Positions 25,899-34,290 of a stretch of DNA of 64,000 nt are shown here, in pieces. Location of the stretch: contig JBBRNR010000001.1 of the NCBI GenBank assembly GCA_038230215.1, positions 248,001 through 312,000 of the forward strand. Direction: 5' to 3'. Origin of the DNA: DASVRZ01 sp038230215. Its GTDB lineage: Bacteria > Verrucomicrobiota > Verrucomicrobiia > Chthoniobacterales > DASVRZ01. The notes beneath the pieces were generated by a model. The model was not told the DNA's origin. It searched no databases and saw only the letters and a list, made by a program, of their open reading frames with translations. The stretch's first letter is position 1. Each line of letters starts with the position of its first letter. The translations under genes were made by a program, and so were the position numbers.

Positions 25899-26174
25899 AT
25901 GCCCACTAACATCCGTATTCCCACCCCGCTTCGCCGTCTGACCAATGAACAGGAAGTCGTCCAGGCCGAAGGTGCCACCGTGCAAGCTTTGCTCGACAAC
26001 CTGGAGACAAATTTCCCCGGCTTGAAGGAGCGTATCTGCGACGAGGCAGGAAAAATCCGCCGCTTTGTGAACGTCTATCTCAACGACGAGGACATCCGTT
26101 TTCTTCAGGAAAATGAAACCGCCGTCAAAGAAGGCGACGAAATCAGCATCGTTCCCGCGATTGCAGGAGGTTAG
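25899..26174 (+). CDS. ThiS/MoaD-family sulphur-carrier protein
   Basis: 91 residues, beta-grasp fold (IRIPTPLRRLTNEQEVVQAE, then TVQALLDNLETNFPGLKERI, VNVYLNDEDIRFLQ). It ends exactly in Gly-Gly (VPAIAGG), the form needed for C-terminal adenylation and thiocarboxylation without proteolytic trimming. It lies between the threonine-synthase-like gene and the NIL gene. It resembles the carrier used for homocysteine formation in Wolinella more by context than by any diagnostic residue. No ThiF/MoeB-like activating enzyme is in the window. Confidence 0.88.
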   Translation: MPTNIRIPTPLRRLTNEQEVVQAEGATVQALLDNLETNFPGLKERICDEAGKIRRFVNVYLNDEDIRFLQENETAVKEGDEISIVPAIAGG

Positions 26175-26177
26175 ATT

Positions 26178-26426
26178 ATGGCCAACGAAAAAAAACGTTT
26201 CTGGCTCGATTTCCCGGGCGACTTGGTAACGCAGCCGATTGTCTATGAGCTGGTCACCCGCTTTGGGTTAATCACAAATATTCGTCAGGCTTCCGTCAGC
26301 AAAGATGCGGGCGTGATGTCGCTCGAAGTCGAAGGCGAACGCACCAAAATCGCCGAGGCGATTCAGTGGCTGGAGCAGACCGGAGTCAAAGTCGAACCGC
26401 TGGAAATAAACGTCATCGAAGGTTAG
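26178..26426 (+). CDS. NIL-domain protein
   Basis: 82 residues consisting of a single NIL domain (FWLDFPGDLVTQPIVYELVTRFGLITNIRQASVS...). NIL domains occur at the C-terminus of MetN methionine transporters and in ferredoxin-NIL fusions linked to homocysteine synthesis, where they are thought to sense or bind methionine-like ligands. Third gene of the SAM-riboswitch unit, 3 bp after the carrier gene. It fits a sensor or accessory subunit for methionine synthesis. Confidence 0.85.
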   Translation: MANEKKRFWLDFPGDLVTQPIVYELVTRFGLITNIRQASVSKDAGVMSLEVEGERTKIAEAIQWLEQTGVKVEPLEINVIEG

Positions 26427-26430
26427 AAAC

Positions 26431-27627
26431 CTACTTCGCGTAAGTGAAACTCCACTGAGTTTCGACTTTTTTGCCCTTCACACGGCCGGAAACGATCACT
26501 TTGTAAAAGTCCGGGTGGAGATTACGCGTAATCTGATAGCTGACCATTTTTGTAGCTGGATCGTATTTCGAGGGGACGAGTCCAAAGCCGCTGATCCACA
26601 TTTCGATGGAAGTCGGATCGAGCTCACCCATCGTGGCGAGATTCGCGCGGACGAGTGGCGACGCTTCGTTGATCGTTGATCCATTTTGCGGCTCGGTGAT
26701 CATGGAGGCCGAGGCGAGTTGGGCTGAAACCGGAGCGTCGGCGGTTGCCGCCTTCACGGGACCTACTTGGAATTTGATCGCGGTCTCGAAAATTTGCGGA
26801 TGCGTCGATTCGATGGCATACCGGCCAATCGTCTCGGAGGGAACGCCCCAGCCGATGGTTTGTCCATAGACGGTGAAGAGCGCCTCGTAACCCGCCTTTA
26901 GACCCGCAGCGCGAACGACTTCATTGTGCAATCCGTAGGGATAAGCGAGCGCTTTGACTTGAATGCCGAGCTGGTTTTCAATGATGCGCTTGGAGTCGCC
27001 CAGCTCAGAGTCGAGCCATTTGTCGTAATCTGCCGCGTGGGCTTTTTTCATTCGCAAATCGGCGTGGGAAACGGTGTGGCTCTGGATGTCCACCCCGGCG
27101 TCGCGCATTTCCGCGAGCTGTTCCCAGGACATGGATTGGCCGCCAGCGTTCGGGCCGCCCTTGATGTAATTCGTGTAAACAAACATCGTGAATGGGTAGC
27201 CAAATTTCTGGAGAATGGGCCATGCAACTTTGTAGCCGGAGAGGTAACCGTCGTCGATGGTGATGACCGCTGCCTTGGCTGGAATCGCTTTCTCATTGCG
27301 ACGCCAGGCGAGGAAATCCTGCATGCCGATGACGGTGATATTATTGGTTTTTAACTCCGCCATTTGCGCCTCGAATTCCTGGGGCTTGATCGCGAGGGAA
27401 TCCTTTGGGCGATCCTCGAAGCGGTGATAGCAGAGGACGATCAGGCGGGCATCTTTGTTAGCTATCGAGACGGGGGTGGGTGACGGAGTCGGAACTGGCG
27501 TGGCAGTGGGCGTGGCCACAGGAGTGGGACTTGGCTTCAATTTTTGCGGTGCTGGCTGGCGTTTGCATCCGCCGATGGCGACAAGCAAAATCGTGAGGAG
27601 AAGGAGGAAGGGCCGCATACGTTTCAT
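26431..27627 (-). CDS. polysaccharide deacetylase-family lipoprotein
   Basis: 398 residues. Lipoprotein signal (LLLLTILLVAIGGC), a Pro/Thr-rich linker (TPTATPVPTPSPTP), then a NodB-homology domain: VLCYHRFEDRP, the catalytic TIDDGYLSGY, and the metal-binding SHTVSHADL. These enzymes remove acetyl groups from N-acetylglucosamine or peptidoglycan at the cell surface. The C-terminal about 120 residues look like a beta-sandwich add-on. Its start overlaps the purB stop by 4 bp, so the two genes are translationally coupled. Confidence 0.85.
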   Translation of the reverse strand: MKRMRPFLLLLTILLVAIGGCKRQPAPQKLKPSPTPVATPTATPVPTPSPTPVSIANKDARLIVLCYHRFEDRPKDSLAIKPQEFEAQMAELKTNNITVIGMQDFLAWRRNEKAIPAKAAVITIDDGYLSGYKVAWPILQKFGYPFTMFVYTNYIKGGPNAGGQSMSWEQLAEMRDAGVDIQSHTVSHADLRMKKAHAADYDKWLDSELGDSKRIIENQLGIQVKALAYPYGLHNEVVRAAGLKAGYEALFTVYGQTIGWGVPSETIGRYAIESTHPQIFETAIKFQVGPVKAATADAPVSAQLASASMITEPQNGSTINEASPLVRANLATMGELDPTSIEMWISGFGLVPSKYDPATKMVSYQITRNLHPDFYKVIVSGRVKGKKVETQWSFTYAK

Positions 27628-28919
27628 TCGAGTCCCAAGGCTCTGAAAGTCGCATCGTTGTGCGCGAAATGCCGGTCGAGCGAGCAGACGCTGTCGATTT
27701 CCTGGCGCGTCATCACTCGGCTAATTTCTGGCTCGGCTTCGAGGTTGTCCTGCAGGCTCACGTTCCCCTGCCAAGTCTTCATCGCGGCGCGTTGCACGGC
27801 CTCGTAGGCAGATTTGCGGTCGAGGCCTTTTTTGGTCAATTCGAGCAAGACGCTTTGTGAAAAATAGAGACCCTTAGTGATGCGCAAATTGCGATCCATG
27901 TTGTCTGGATAGACGAGCAATTTCTCCACCAGCGAGGTGAGTTTGAGCAACATGTAGTCGAGTAAATTGCACGAATCGGGCAGGATGATGCGCTCGACGC
28001 TGCTGTGAGAAATGTCGCGCTCGTGCCAGAGGGCAACGTTTTCCAGCGCGGCGACTGCGTTGCCACGAATAACTCGAGCCAGGCCGGAAAGACGTTCGCC
28101 CGTGATCGGGTTACGCTTGTGCGGCATGGCGGAACTGCCTTTTTGGCCGGGACTGAAATATTCCTCTGCCTCAAGGACTTCGGTGCGTTGCAGGTGACGA
28201 AATTCCGTCGCCCAACGATCGATACTCGACGCAATCAGCGCGAGGGTGGTCATGAATTCGGCGTGGCGGTCGCGCTGGACGACTTGGGTGGAAAGCGTGG
28301 CGGCCTTGAGTCCCATCTTTTTGCAAACGTAAGTTTCGACGCGGGGATCGAGGTGCGCGTGGGTGCCCACGGCTCCGCTGAGTTTGCCGACGCGGACGCG
28401 TTCACGAGTTTGTTCGAGACGCTCAATGGAACGTCCAAATTCATCATGCATCAGGGCTAGTTTCAGACCGAACGTTATGGGCTCGGCATGGATGCCGTGG
28501 CTGCGGCCGATCATCGGAGTGTCCTTGAACTCCAGGGCGCGCTTGGCGATGACTTCACGCAGTTTGGCCAGAGCCTCAAGGAGGAAATCGCACGATTGCA
28601 GCATTTGCGCCGCGAGCGTGGTGTCGAGAATGTCAGATGAAGTCAACCCCTGATGAATCCAGCGGGCGGATGGTCCGACGTAAGAAGCCACATTTTCGAG
28701 AAACGCGATGACGTCGTGATTGGTGCGTTTTTCGATTTCGAGTATCTCAGCGAGATCGAAACGACCTTTTGCGCGGATTTCTGCCGCGTCGGAAGCGGGG
28801 ATTTGGCCTATCGCTGCCATGCTCTCACAGGCGAGGGTTTCGATTTCGAGCCAGAAGGAAAATTTGCGCTCCTCAGCCCAAAGGTCGCGCATACGGGAAG
28901 TGGAATAACGGTCAATCAC
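27624..28919 (-). CDS. purB: adenylosuccinate lyase
   Basis: 431 residues, typical length. Fumarase/aspartase superfamily enzyme acting twice in purine synthesis (SAICAR to AICAR, adenylosuccinate to AMP). Seen: MIDRYSTSRMRDLWAEERKF at the N-terminus, TSSDILDTTLAAQM, GRSHGIHAEPITFG with the catalytic His, and the signature SSAMPHKRNPITGE. Coupled to the downstream deacetylase gene by a 4-bp overlap. Confidence 0.96.
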   Translation of the reverse strand: MIDRYSTSRMRDLWAEERKFSFWLEIETLACESMAAIGQIPASDAAEIRAKGRFDLAEILEIEKRTNHDVIAFLENVASYVGPSARWIHQGLTSSDILDTTLAAQMLQSCDFLLEALAKLREVIAKRALEFKDTPMIGRSHGIHAEPITFGLKLALMHDEFGRSIERLEQTRERVRVGKLSGAVGTHAHLDPRVETYVCKKMGLKAATLSTQVVQRDRHAEFMTTLALIASSIDRWATEFRHLQRTEVLEAEEYFSPGQKGSSAMPHKRNPITGERLSGLARVIRGNAVAALENVALWHERDISHSSVERIILPDSCNLLDYMLLKLTSLVEKLLVYPDNMDRNLRITKGLYFSQSVLLELTKKGLDRKSAYEAVQRAAMKTWQGNVSLQDNLEAEPEISRVMTRQEIDSVCSLDRHFAHNDATFRALGLE

Positions 28920-28960
28920 AGCCGCGCAGAATCCCGGTTCTGCAGAGCTATAGAAAGGAA

Positions 28961-28992
28961 AAAATCAGCAAAAGACCGTCTTTGCTGATTTT
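28961..28992 (-). terminator. rho-independent terminator of the 57-residue gene
   Basis: AAAATCAGCAAAAGA and TCTTTGCTGATTTT form a 14-bp stem with one bulged A and a 3-nt loop. On the minus strand it follows the stop codon at 28998 by 5 nt and ends in a T-run, and it separates this gene from purB. Confidence 0.8.
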
Positions 28993-28997
28993 ATGTC

Positions 28998-29171
28998 TTA
29001 GCAGACTTTCGAGCGGGTGCGGCGACCGTTGGTGGCCAGACGTACGCGACCGCTTTCGAGCAAATCGGAGATGGCGGCAGCGGCTTCACGGCTGTTTTTC
29101 GAGCAAGATGTCACGGCCACGATGAGGTCGCCGAGTGAGTAGCTTTTTTTGGTGGAGCGAGTGTTCTTCAT
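28998..29171 (-). CDS. 57-residue basic small protein
   Basis: 57 residues (MKNTRSTKKSYSLGDLIVAV, then TSCSKNSREAAAAISDLLES, and GRVRLATNGRRTRSKVC). Net basic, one predicted helix in the Ala-rich middle and a basic C-terminal strand, so nucleic-acid binding is plausible. It has its own strong terminator directly after the stop and an inverted repeat just upstream, so it is probably expressed alone. I recall similar short proteins in Verrucomicrobiota genomes but no assigned function. Confidence 0.7.
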   Translation of the reverse strand: MKNTRSTKKSYSLGDLIVAVTSCSKNSREAAAAISDLLESGRVRLATNGRRTRSKVC

Positions 29172-29175
29172 ATTG

Positions 29176-29207
29176 AGTAACGGTGTGTTGTTAACTGATA
29201 CGTTACT
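29176..29207. promoter_or_regulatory. inverted repeat in the leader of the 57-residue gene
   Basis: AGTAACG and CGTTACT are perfect complements separated by 18 nt, starting 5 nt upstream of the ATG. Possible operator or leader hairpin that would lie against the ribosome-binding region. Confidence 0.4.
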
Positions 29208-29350
29208 TAGAGCAAGCGCGATGCCACGACGTTCAAAAATGTTTTACCGAGGCGGAAAAGATCCCCCTTTCAGGCTTCGCCACTTCTAAATGAATTATTC
29301 CGCGACACCTTGTCGCAGAACTAGACGCCCAAGTGACAGTTTTGGTCGCT

Positions 29351-29896
29351 CTAGCCGCGCTGTAGTCGCTTGAGCTTTCCCGCCAGACTGACCCTGCAGG
29401 CGGACGACATCCGGTCGATGAAGAGGACGCCATGCAAATGATCGGTCTCATGCTGCACCGCGCGGGACAACAACCCAGTCGCCGAAAAACGAATTTCTTG
29501 CCCGTCCAATCCCTTCGCCGTGACGCTCACTCCGGCGGGACGCGTGATGCTGGCGCTCATCTCGGGAAAACTGAGGCAGCCTTCCTGTCCGGCCTCGGTT
29601 TCCTTGCTAAATTCCAGCTTGGGATTGAGCAAAATCAGCGGCATGTGATCGTCCAGCCGGACCGGCTTCCCGTCGATCAGCATGGAACTCGGACGGTCCT
29701 CGGAATCCTGCACGTCGATGACGGTTAATTGAATTGCCTGCCCGATTTGCTGGGCAGCCAGACCCACGCCCTCGGCGGCGACCATGGTTTCCAACATGTC
29801 TTGCGCCAACTTTCGGATCGCCGGGGTAACTTCGTGGACTTCCTTGCCTTTGGCGCGGAGCACAGGATGCCCATATTTAACAATTGGGAGTACCAT
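29351..29896 (-). CDS. def: peptide deformylase
   Basis: 181 residues. Iron/zinc metallopeptidase that removes the formyl group from new proteins. All three motifs are present: GVGLAAQQIG, EGCLSFPE (metal Cys) and QHETDHLHG (two metal His and the catalytic Glu). Last gene of the ogg-comB-tonB-exbB-exbD-def run, 2 bp after exbD. Confidence 0.95.
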   Translation of the reverse strand: MVLPIVKYGHPVLRAKGKEVHEVTPAIRKLAQDMLETMVAAEGVGLAAQQIGQAIQLTVIDVQDSEDRPSSMLIDGKPVRLDDHMPLILLNPKLEFSKETEAGQEGCLSFPEMSASITRPAGVSVTAKGLDGQEIRFSATGLLSRAVQHETDHLHGVLFIDRMSSACRVSLAGKLKRLQRG

Positions 29897-29898
29897 TT

Positions 29899-30306
29899 CT
29901 ATTTTTCCTGAGTTTGAGTGAAGGCAGGGAGATTTTTTATGCCAGCTTCCTTGAGGGCATCCATGACTTTTAGGATGAATCCGAAGGACGCTTTTTTGTC
30001 GGCGCGCAAAGCCAGAGGACGACTTGGATTCCGCTCACGGATGGCGGCGGATAGCTCTTGCAGCGAGGCGATGGGACGTTCGTCGAGTTGCATCTTTTCC
30101 TCGGCTGTAATGGCCAGAAGCAACGGATCGGTGGGGTTCGCCGCCTCGCGGGCCTGCTTCGATTCGGGGAGATTAATGGTCAGCTCCGACTGCTTCGACT
30201 TGAACGTGGTCGTCACGATAAAAAACATCAGCAGGATCGCGAAAATGTCGATCAGCGAGACGATTATGATGGTGGGCATCCGCTTTTTGCGGGCGTAAAA
30301 TTTCAT
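29899..30306 (-). CDS. exbD: ExbD/TolR-family biopolymer transport protein
   Basis: 135 residues from the ATG that overlaps the ExbB stop by 4 bp (MKFYARKKRMPTIIIVSLID). A longer in-frame upstream stretch is inside exbB and is rejected. One N-terminal span (about 13-32) carries the essential Asp (SLIDIFAILLMFFIV), followed by a periplasmic domain. With ExbB it forms the proton-driven motor that energises TonB. Confidence 0.9.
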   Translation of the reverse strand: MKFYARKKRMPTIIIVSLIDIFAILLMFFIVTTTFKSKQSELTINLPESKQAREAANPTDPLLLAITAEEKMQLDERPIASLQELSAAIRERNPSRPLALRADKKASFGFILKVMDALKEAGIKNLPAFTQTQEK

Positions 30307-31019
30307 GAAAGATCTTCCAGACCGGGCGTGGGTCCGACGGATTTGCGGGGTTCGGTGAGGCCGAGACGCGGTTTTTGCGAATAACATTTCCCGAGCAACT
30401 CCGCGATGATCGACTCCATCTCGACCGACATATTTTCGATCTTGCGGGAGAAATAAGAAAAGGCGACCAAGCTCGGAACCGCGATGCCCAGACCGACAAT
30501 CGTTGTGCTCAACGCCTCGGAAATGCCCGACGCGATGCCGCTCAGATCGCCTGTGGACGTGGCACCGGTTCCGATGTTGGAAAACACATGCACAAGCCCG
30601 GAAACCGCTCCGAGCAAGCCCAGCAAGGGCGAAATGCCGACGACGATTTCCAGCACGACAAGCCCAGCTTCGAGCCGGACAATTTCGTGGCGCGCCCGAG
30701 TCTGGACGGCTTCGACGTTCTCCGACTTGGGCCATTTCAAATGATCGAGCGCAACGACTGCGACTCGCGCCAGCGCCGCCGGATCGCCCTTCACCAGACG
30801 CGAGATGCGTTGAGGATTGTCACCTGGTTGCAAACGCTGAATCTCGTTTTCGATGATCGACGGCAGCACCGCGCTCCGCCGCAATGCGAACGCCCGCAGG
30901 CCTATAACCGCAAAAGACGCAACCGAGCAAATGATCAGCAGAACCATGAAAAATCCGCCTTGTCTAACCAGGTGAAAGGCCGATTCGAGGGAAAATGCGA
31001 GAAAGAGGTGCGTGGTCAT
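30303..31019 (-). CDS. exbB: MotA/TolQ/ExbB proton-channel protein
   Basis: 238 residues with three membrane spans: N-terminal (about 17-37), and a pair near 130-150 and 170-195. Contains GISPLLGLLGAVSGLVHVF and ISEALSTTIVGLGIAVPSLVAFSYF, the TolQ/ExbB signature. Inner-membrane partner of ExbD. Starts directly at the end of the TonB-like gene. Confidence 0.92.
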   Translation of the reverse strand: MTTHLFLAFSLESAFHLVRQGGFFMVLLIICSVASFAVIGLRAFALRRSAVLPSIIENEIQRLQPGDNPQRISRLVKGDPAALARVAVVALDHLKWPKSENVEAVQTRARHEIVRLEAGLVVLEIVVGISPLLGLLGAVSGLVHVFSNIGTGATSTGDLSGIASGISEALSTTIVGLGIAVPSLVAFSYFSRKIENMSVEMESIIAELLGKCYSQKPRLGLTEPRKSVGPTPGLEDLS

Positions 31020-32012
31020 CTAGTAAATCGTAAAGGTGAAAGGAAGCTCGAGGCGCTGCGTATAAAGTGTGCTGGCCACCTCGTCGGGAATCGGCGGAAA
31101 CTCGGCATCCATAATAGATTGGGTGCAGGTGGATGCAAAACTTTCGTTCGACGTGTTGGCGAGGACGCGCAAATTGCCTCCCTTGCCAGCGCGATCAATC
31201 GTGAAGATGATCCGCACCGCCCCCGGCGAGACAAAGGCAGCGTCGCGCTTGATGTAAAAATACCAACGCGACCCGATGGCGTTTTCCACCTGGCGCAAGT
31301 AGCGGCCCAGTGGCGTGCCTCGTGTCGCGAGCGACGGGCGGCCGCGGTTGGAAAGGCTGCCTTCCATGCGAGTGGCACGCGTTTGTGGCTGATACTGTCC
31401 GCCTCCGTCGGCTGGTTTCGGCCTCGGGAGTTCCATCGGAGTGGGAGTCGGCGCGGCTCGGCCAAGTGCGATGACGTCCTCAGGCAGCGGCTCAGGCGTT
31501 GGAGTCGAACGCGGTGTGGGCTGGGCTTTTATCGGGGTCGCTTGCGGCGTTGGCTGCGGTGTCGACTCAGGTCGTTTTGTTGCGGGGGAAGTGGAACTAG
31601 AAGTACTCGGTTTGCCCAAAATAACGTCTTGATCTTGCAACGTCATGTCGCCAGAAACGCGGCCATCGACGTTCGGCATGTTCGACGGGCCGGTGCCAGG
31701 TTTGCTGCCACTGGCGGCGGTGTCGCGATCCGACTCCAAGCGCGCATCGGGCGGCGGTGTGGCAGCCTCCTGAAATTGATCGCTGCGAATCGTGTCGCGC
31801 TCCGGCGGTGGCGTGGGCGCGACGGCGATCTTCTGCTCCACGTCGGGCAGGATCGTTAATTCGACCGGTTTTTCTTTCGGAGCCGCGATCGGCGGCTGAT
31901 TCGCCTTTAACTCCATCCAAAAAGCAAAAAAGAAAAGAAGCAGCAGATGAAAAAAAAGCGACGCCAGCACGGCGAGCGTCACCTTTTTTTTCGAGTCTCG
32001 CGGCTTCTCCAT
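31020..32012 (-). CDS. tonB: TonB-like energy transducer
   Basis: 330 residues from the ATG of MEKPRDSKKKV; a TTG 8 codons upstream also exists. One N-terminal span (VTLAVLASLFFHLLLLFFFAF), a long Pro/Thr-rich periplasmic linker (TPQPTPQATPIKAQPTPRST), and a C-terminal TonB-type domain (SRWYFYIKRDAAFVSPGAVRI to LPFTFTIY). Delivers proton-motive energy to outer-membrane receptors. Followed immediately by exbB and exbD. Confidence 0.85.
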   Translation of the reverse strand: MEKPRDSKKKVTLAVLASLFFHLLLLFFFAFWMELKANQPPIAAPKEKPVELTILPDVEQKIAVAPTPPPERDTIRSDQFQEAATPPPDARLESDRDTAASGSKPGTGPSNMPNVDGRVSGDMTLQDQDVILGKPSTSSSTSPATKRPESTPQPTPQATPIKAQPTPRSTPTPEPLPEDVIALGRAAPTPTPMELPRPKPADGGGQYQPQTRATRMEGSLSNRGRPSLATRGTPLGRYLRQVENAIGSRWYFYIKRDAAFVSPGAVRIIFTIDRAGKGGNLRVLANTSNESFASTCTQSIMDAEFPPIPDEVASTLYTQRLELPFTFTIY

Positions 32013-32045
32013 GCGAGCGAGAGGATACTGAAACAAACCCTTTTG

Positions 32046-32765
32046 TCACGAGGCGAGGTGAGGCCGCAACGCGTCTCCGCAAAGGATGCCAAGCGTCGCG
32101 CAAACGCTCACTTGCGAGCACCATTCGACCTCGTCCCTACGCCCGCGCTCGATCAGACGTCGGCCGTTTCGCGAAGCGGCTAGAACTGCCAGAGGATTCT
32201 CCGAATGCGAGCGCCAGAGTGCGAGCAGCAGCTTCGCGGCGTCATCCAAATGAAACTCCGAGGGCAGCTCGTGCAGGAGCGCGCCAGCTGCAAGTGCGTC
32301 CTCGATGGCAAACTCGGTTCCCGTCCCTGCGCAGACGAGGAGCAAATGTTCTGCCGGATGTCTCGACAAATAGTCGGCGACGGCGCGGACGTTTAACAAA
32401 GCTCCGGCGATGACGGTTCCCGCGTGCGCGACGGCGCGCAGGGCGATGGTGCCGTTCGTAGTGGTGCTGATGATTTCCCGGCCAGCGAGGTCACGGTATT
32501 CCAATGGGGAATTGCCCAAGTCGAAGCCTTCGATTTTCTCTCCATGCCGCTCGCCGCCGAGCAGCGCGTTCGGATATTTTGCCCGAAAAGCGTGCGCTTC
32601 GGCGATGTCTTTGGCCGTATAGATCGCGCTCACACCCGACTCAAAAGCGGTCGTCATCGTCGAGGTCGCTCGCAAGACATCGAAGACGACGGCGGTGATG
32701 TGAGTCAGATCGGACTGTGGCAGCAAGGCAATTTCGGCGGGCGTGAGAACGGTGGTGACTTTCAT
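32046..32765 (-). CDS. comB: 2-phosphosulfolactate phosphatase family protein
   Basis: 239 residues from the ATG that overlaps the upstream ogg stop by 4 bp. Motifs VVFDVLRATSTMTTAFESG near the N-terminus and ISTTTNGTIAL match ComB-family enzymes, which make sulfolactate from 2-phosphosulfolactate in the coenzyme M pathway. Bacterial members are common outside methanogens and their role there is less clear. Nothing else of that pathway is visible here. Confidence 0.88.
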   Translation of the reverse strand: MKVTTVLTPAEIALLPQSDLTHITAVVFDVLRATSTMTTAFESGVSAIYTAKDIAEAHAFRAKYPNALLGGERHGEKIEGFDLGNSPLEYRDLAGREIISTTTNGTIALRAVAHAGTVIAGALLNVRAVADYLSRHPAEHLLLVCAGTGTEFAIEDALAAGALLHELPSEFHLDDAAKLLLALWRSHSENPLAVLAASRNGRRLIERGRRDEVEWCSQVSVCATLGILCGDALRPHLAS

Positions 32766-33595
32766 TTCAGTGGACGTTTTTTCATCGTTAGCCGGGCGTG
32801 ATGAAACAGATATTGCTGCGCGTAACCGGCATACGGCCCGAAGTGAGTCGCGGAGAAATGACGCAACCGCTGGGAAGTGACTTTTCGTTTTTTCGCGAAA
32901 TACAACTCCCGCAAAACGCGCTCGATCCACACGTCGATGGGAAATGCCTCCAGCCGTTCGTAGGCGAAAAGCAGGACGCAGTTCGCCACTTTCTCCCCCA
33001 CCCCGGGCAATTGGCAAAGTTCCCGACGCAATTCTGCAGTCGGGAATGCACGCAGACTTTCCAAGTCGATTTCGCCATTGGCGATTATGCGCGCGGCACC
33101 AGCTAGATTTTTGGCGCGAAAGCCGAGCCGCGACTCACGGAGGGCAGTTTCCCCAGCGTTAGCCAAGGCTGCTGGCTCCGGATACGCATGGAAGTCGCCT
33201 GTGATTTTCTCCCCGTAACGGCATCGCAAATCGAGCGAGATCTGCCGGATGTGCGGCACTTGCTTGAGCGCCGAGGTGATGAAAGTGGCGAGGCATTCCC
33301 ACGGTTCCTGACGCATAATCCGCAGTCCGCGGCAAAACTCCGAAGCCGCCGTCATCGGGCTGTCAGACGGAAAAGTTCCTTCGATTTCCGTCAGCGGATG
33401 ATCCAGCGCGAAATATCGGGCGACCGTTTCCATGCGACCCTCAGTAATATGGAGGACATCACCCGCCTGCCGGAGCGAGACGATTTCGCGTCCGACTAAT
33501 CCAGAAAAATGGTCGCCCTCGCGAAACCAATGAAAAACCTGCCCAGACTCCAGTGTTTTCGCGAGGTCAAACTGGGGACACGCAACTTCGAGCAC
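32762..33595 (-). CDS. OGG1-type 8-oxoguanine DNA glycosylase
   Basis: 277 residues. N-terminal OGG domain (FDLAKTLESGQVFHWFREGDHFSG), then helix-hairpin-helix GPD: LCQLPGVGEKVANCVLLFAY with the catalytic Lys and FPIDVWIERVL with the catalytic Asp. Excises 8-oxoguanine opposite C and cleaves at the abasic site. This is the eukaryote-like OGG1 subtype rather than MutM. First gene of the run ending with def. Confidence 0.9.
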   Translation of the reverse strand: MLEVACPQFDLAKTLESGQVFHWFREGDHFSGLVGREIVSLRQAGDVLHITEGRMETVARYFALDHPLTEIEGTFPSDSPMTAASEFCRGLRIMRQEPWECLATFITSALKQVPHIRQISLDLRCRYGEKITGDFHAYPEPAALANAGETALRESRLGFRAKNLAGAARIIANGEIDLESLRAFPTAELRRELCQLPGVGEKVANCVLLFAYERLEAFPIDVWIERVLRELYFAKKRKVTSQRLRHFSATHFGPYAGYAQQYLFHHARLTMKKRPLK

Positions 33596-33626
33596 GCGCG
33601 CAATCTATCACGCGCCGACGAGAAAA

Positions 33627-34091
33627 TCAGGGGTTGACCGGTGTTTCTAGCCGGGTCTTGATCGCCTTGATTAAGGTCGAAGGCACGTACGGCTTCGGCA
33701 GATAGGACTTCGGATCCGCGTCGCCCGTGGTATCGACCATCGAATCCATGCTGTAGCCGCTGCTGTAAATCACCTGCAGACTCGGATTATCCGCCCGCAT
33801 CATCTGGGCGACTTGAGTGCCGGACAGGCTGCCGGGCATGATCATGTCCGTCAAAACGAGATCGACGGTGTCTTTTTTTTGCTGCCAAAGCGTGAGCGCC
33901 TCGTCGCCTGATGACGCTTCCAGGACGTGATAGCCGGAATTTTCCAAAACCATGCGGGCAAGTGAGAGGAGCACAGGCTCGTCCTCGATCACGAGAATAG
34001 TGGGCTTGCTTGCCGTTTGATCCGCAAACTTGGGTTGGTGAACGATACGAACCGTTATGCGATGCGTGTTGGGGGCGGAAATTTGTGCCAT
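33627..34091 (-). CDS. single-domain response regulator
   Basis: 154 residues: a basic N-terminal tail of about 30 residues and one receiver domain (ILVIEDEPVLLSLARMVLEN, phosphoacceptor LTDMIMPG, VIYSSGY, YLPKPY). No output domain. It closely resembles the C-terminal receiver of the kinase at 39269 (shared LTDMxMPGxLSG and VIYSSGYS), so the two may exchange phosphate (inference). The flanking 34092-34290 gap holds nothing I can name. Confidence 0.9.
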   Translation of the reverse strand: MAQISAPNTHRITVRIVHQPKFADQTASKPTILVIEDEPVLLSLARMVLENSGYHVLEASSGDEALTLWQQKKDTVDLVLTDMIMPGSLSGTQVAQMMRADNPSLQVIYSSGYSMDSMVDTTGDADPKSYLPKPYVPSTLIKAIKTRLETPVNP

Positions 34092-34290
34092 GCATCTTAT
34101 TAAGCAGGAGGCAGGCCAGCCATTCTTGAGAAATTCGGCCTAGCCTTATAATCTTCTGCTGCGAACCGGCGCTCGGTCGGCTCACCTTGGCTTTGAGACA
34201 CTTCTCCGAGGGAAAAACAGCCCAGCACACCCCGACTACCTATGAAAACCACTTGAGTCCAAGCTCAGAAAATTCATTTAGAGGCTAATT

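Noticed and set aside
30375..31859. 494-codon open frame opposite exbB and tonB
   Set aside because: The exbB/tonB frame has membrane spans and family motifs; the opposite frame is Arg-rich and featureless.
34092..34290. Possible riboswitch upstream of the response regulator
   Set aside because: Checked by eye against the c-di-GMP-I consensus; the conserved core words are absent.
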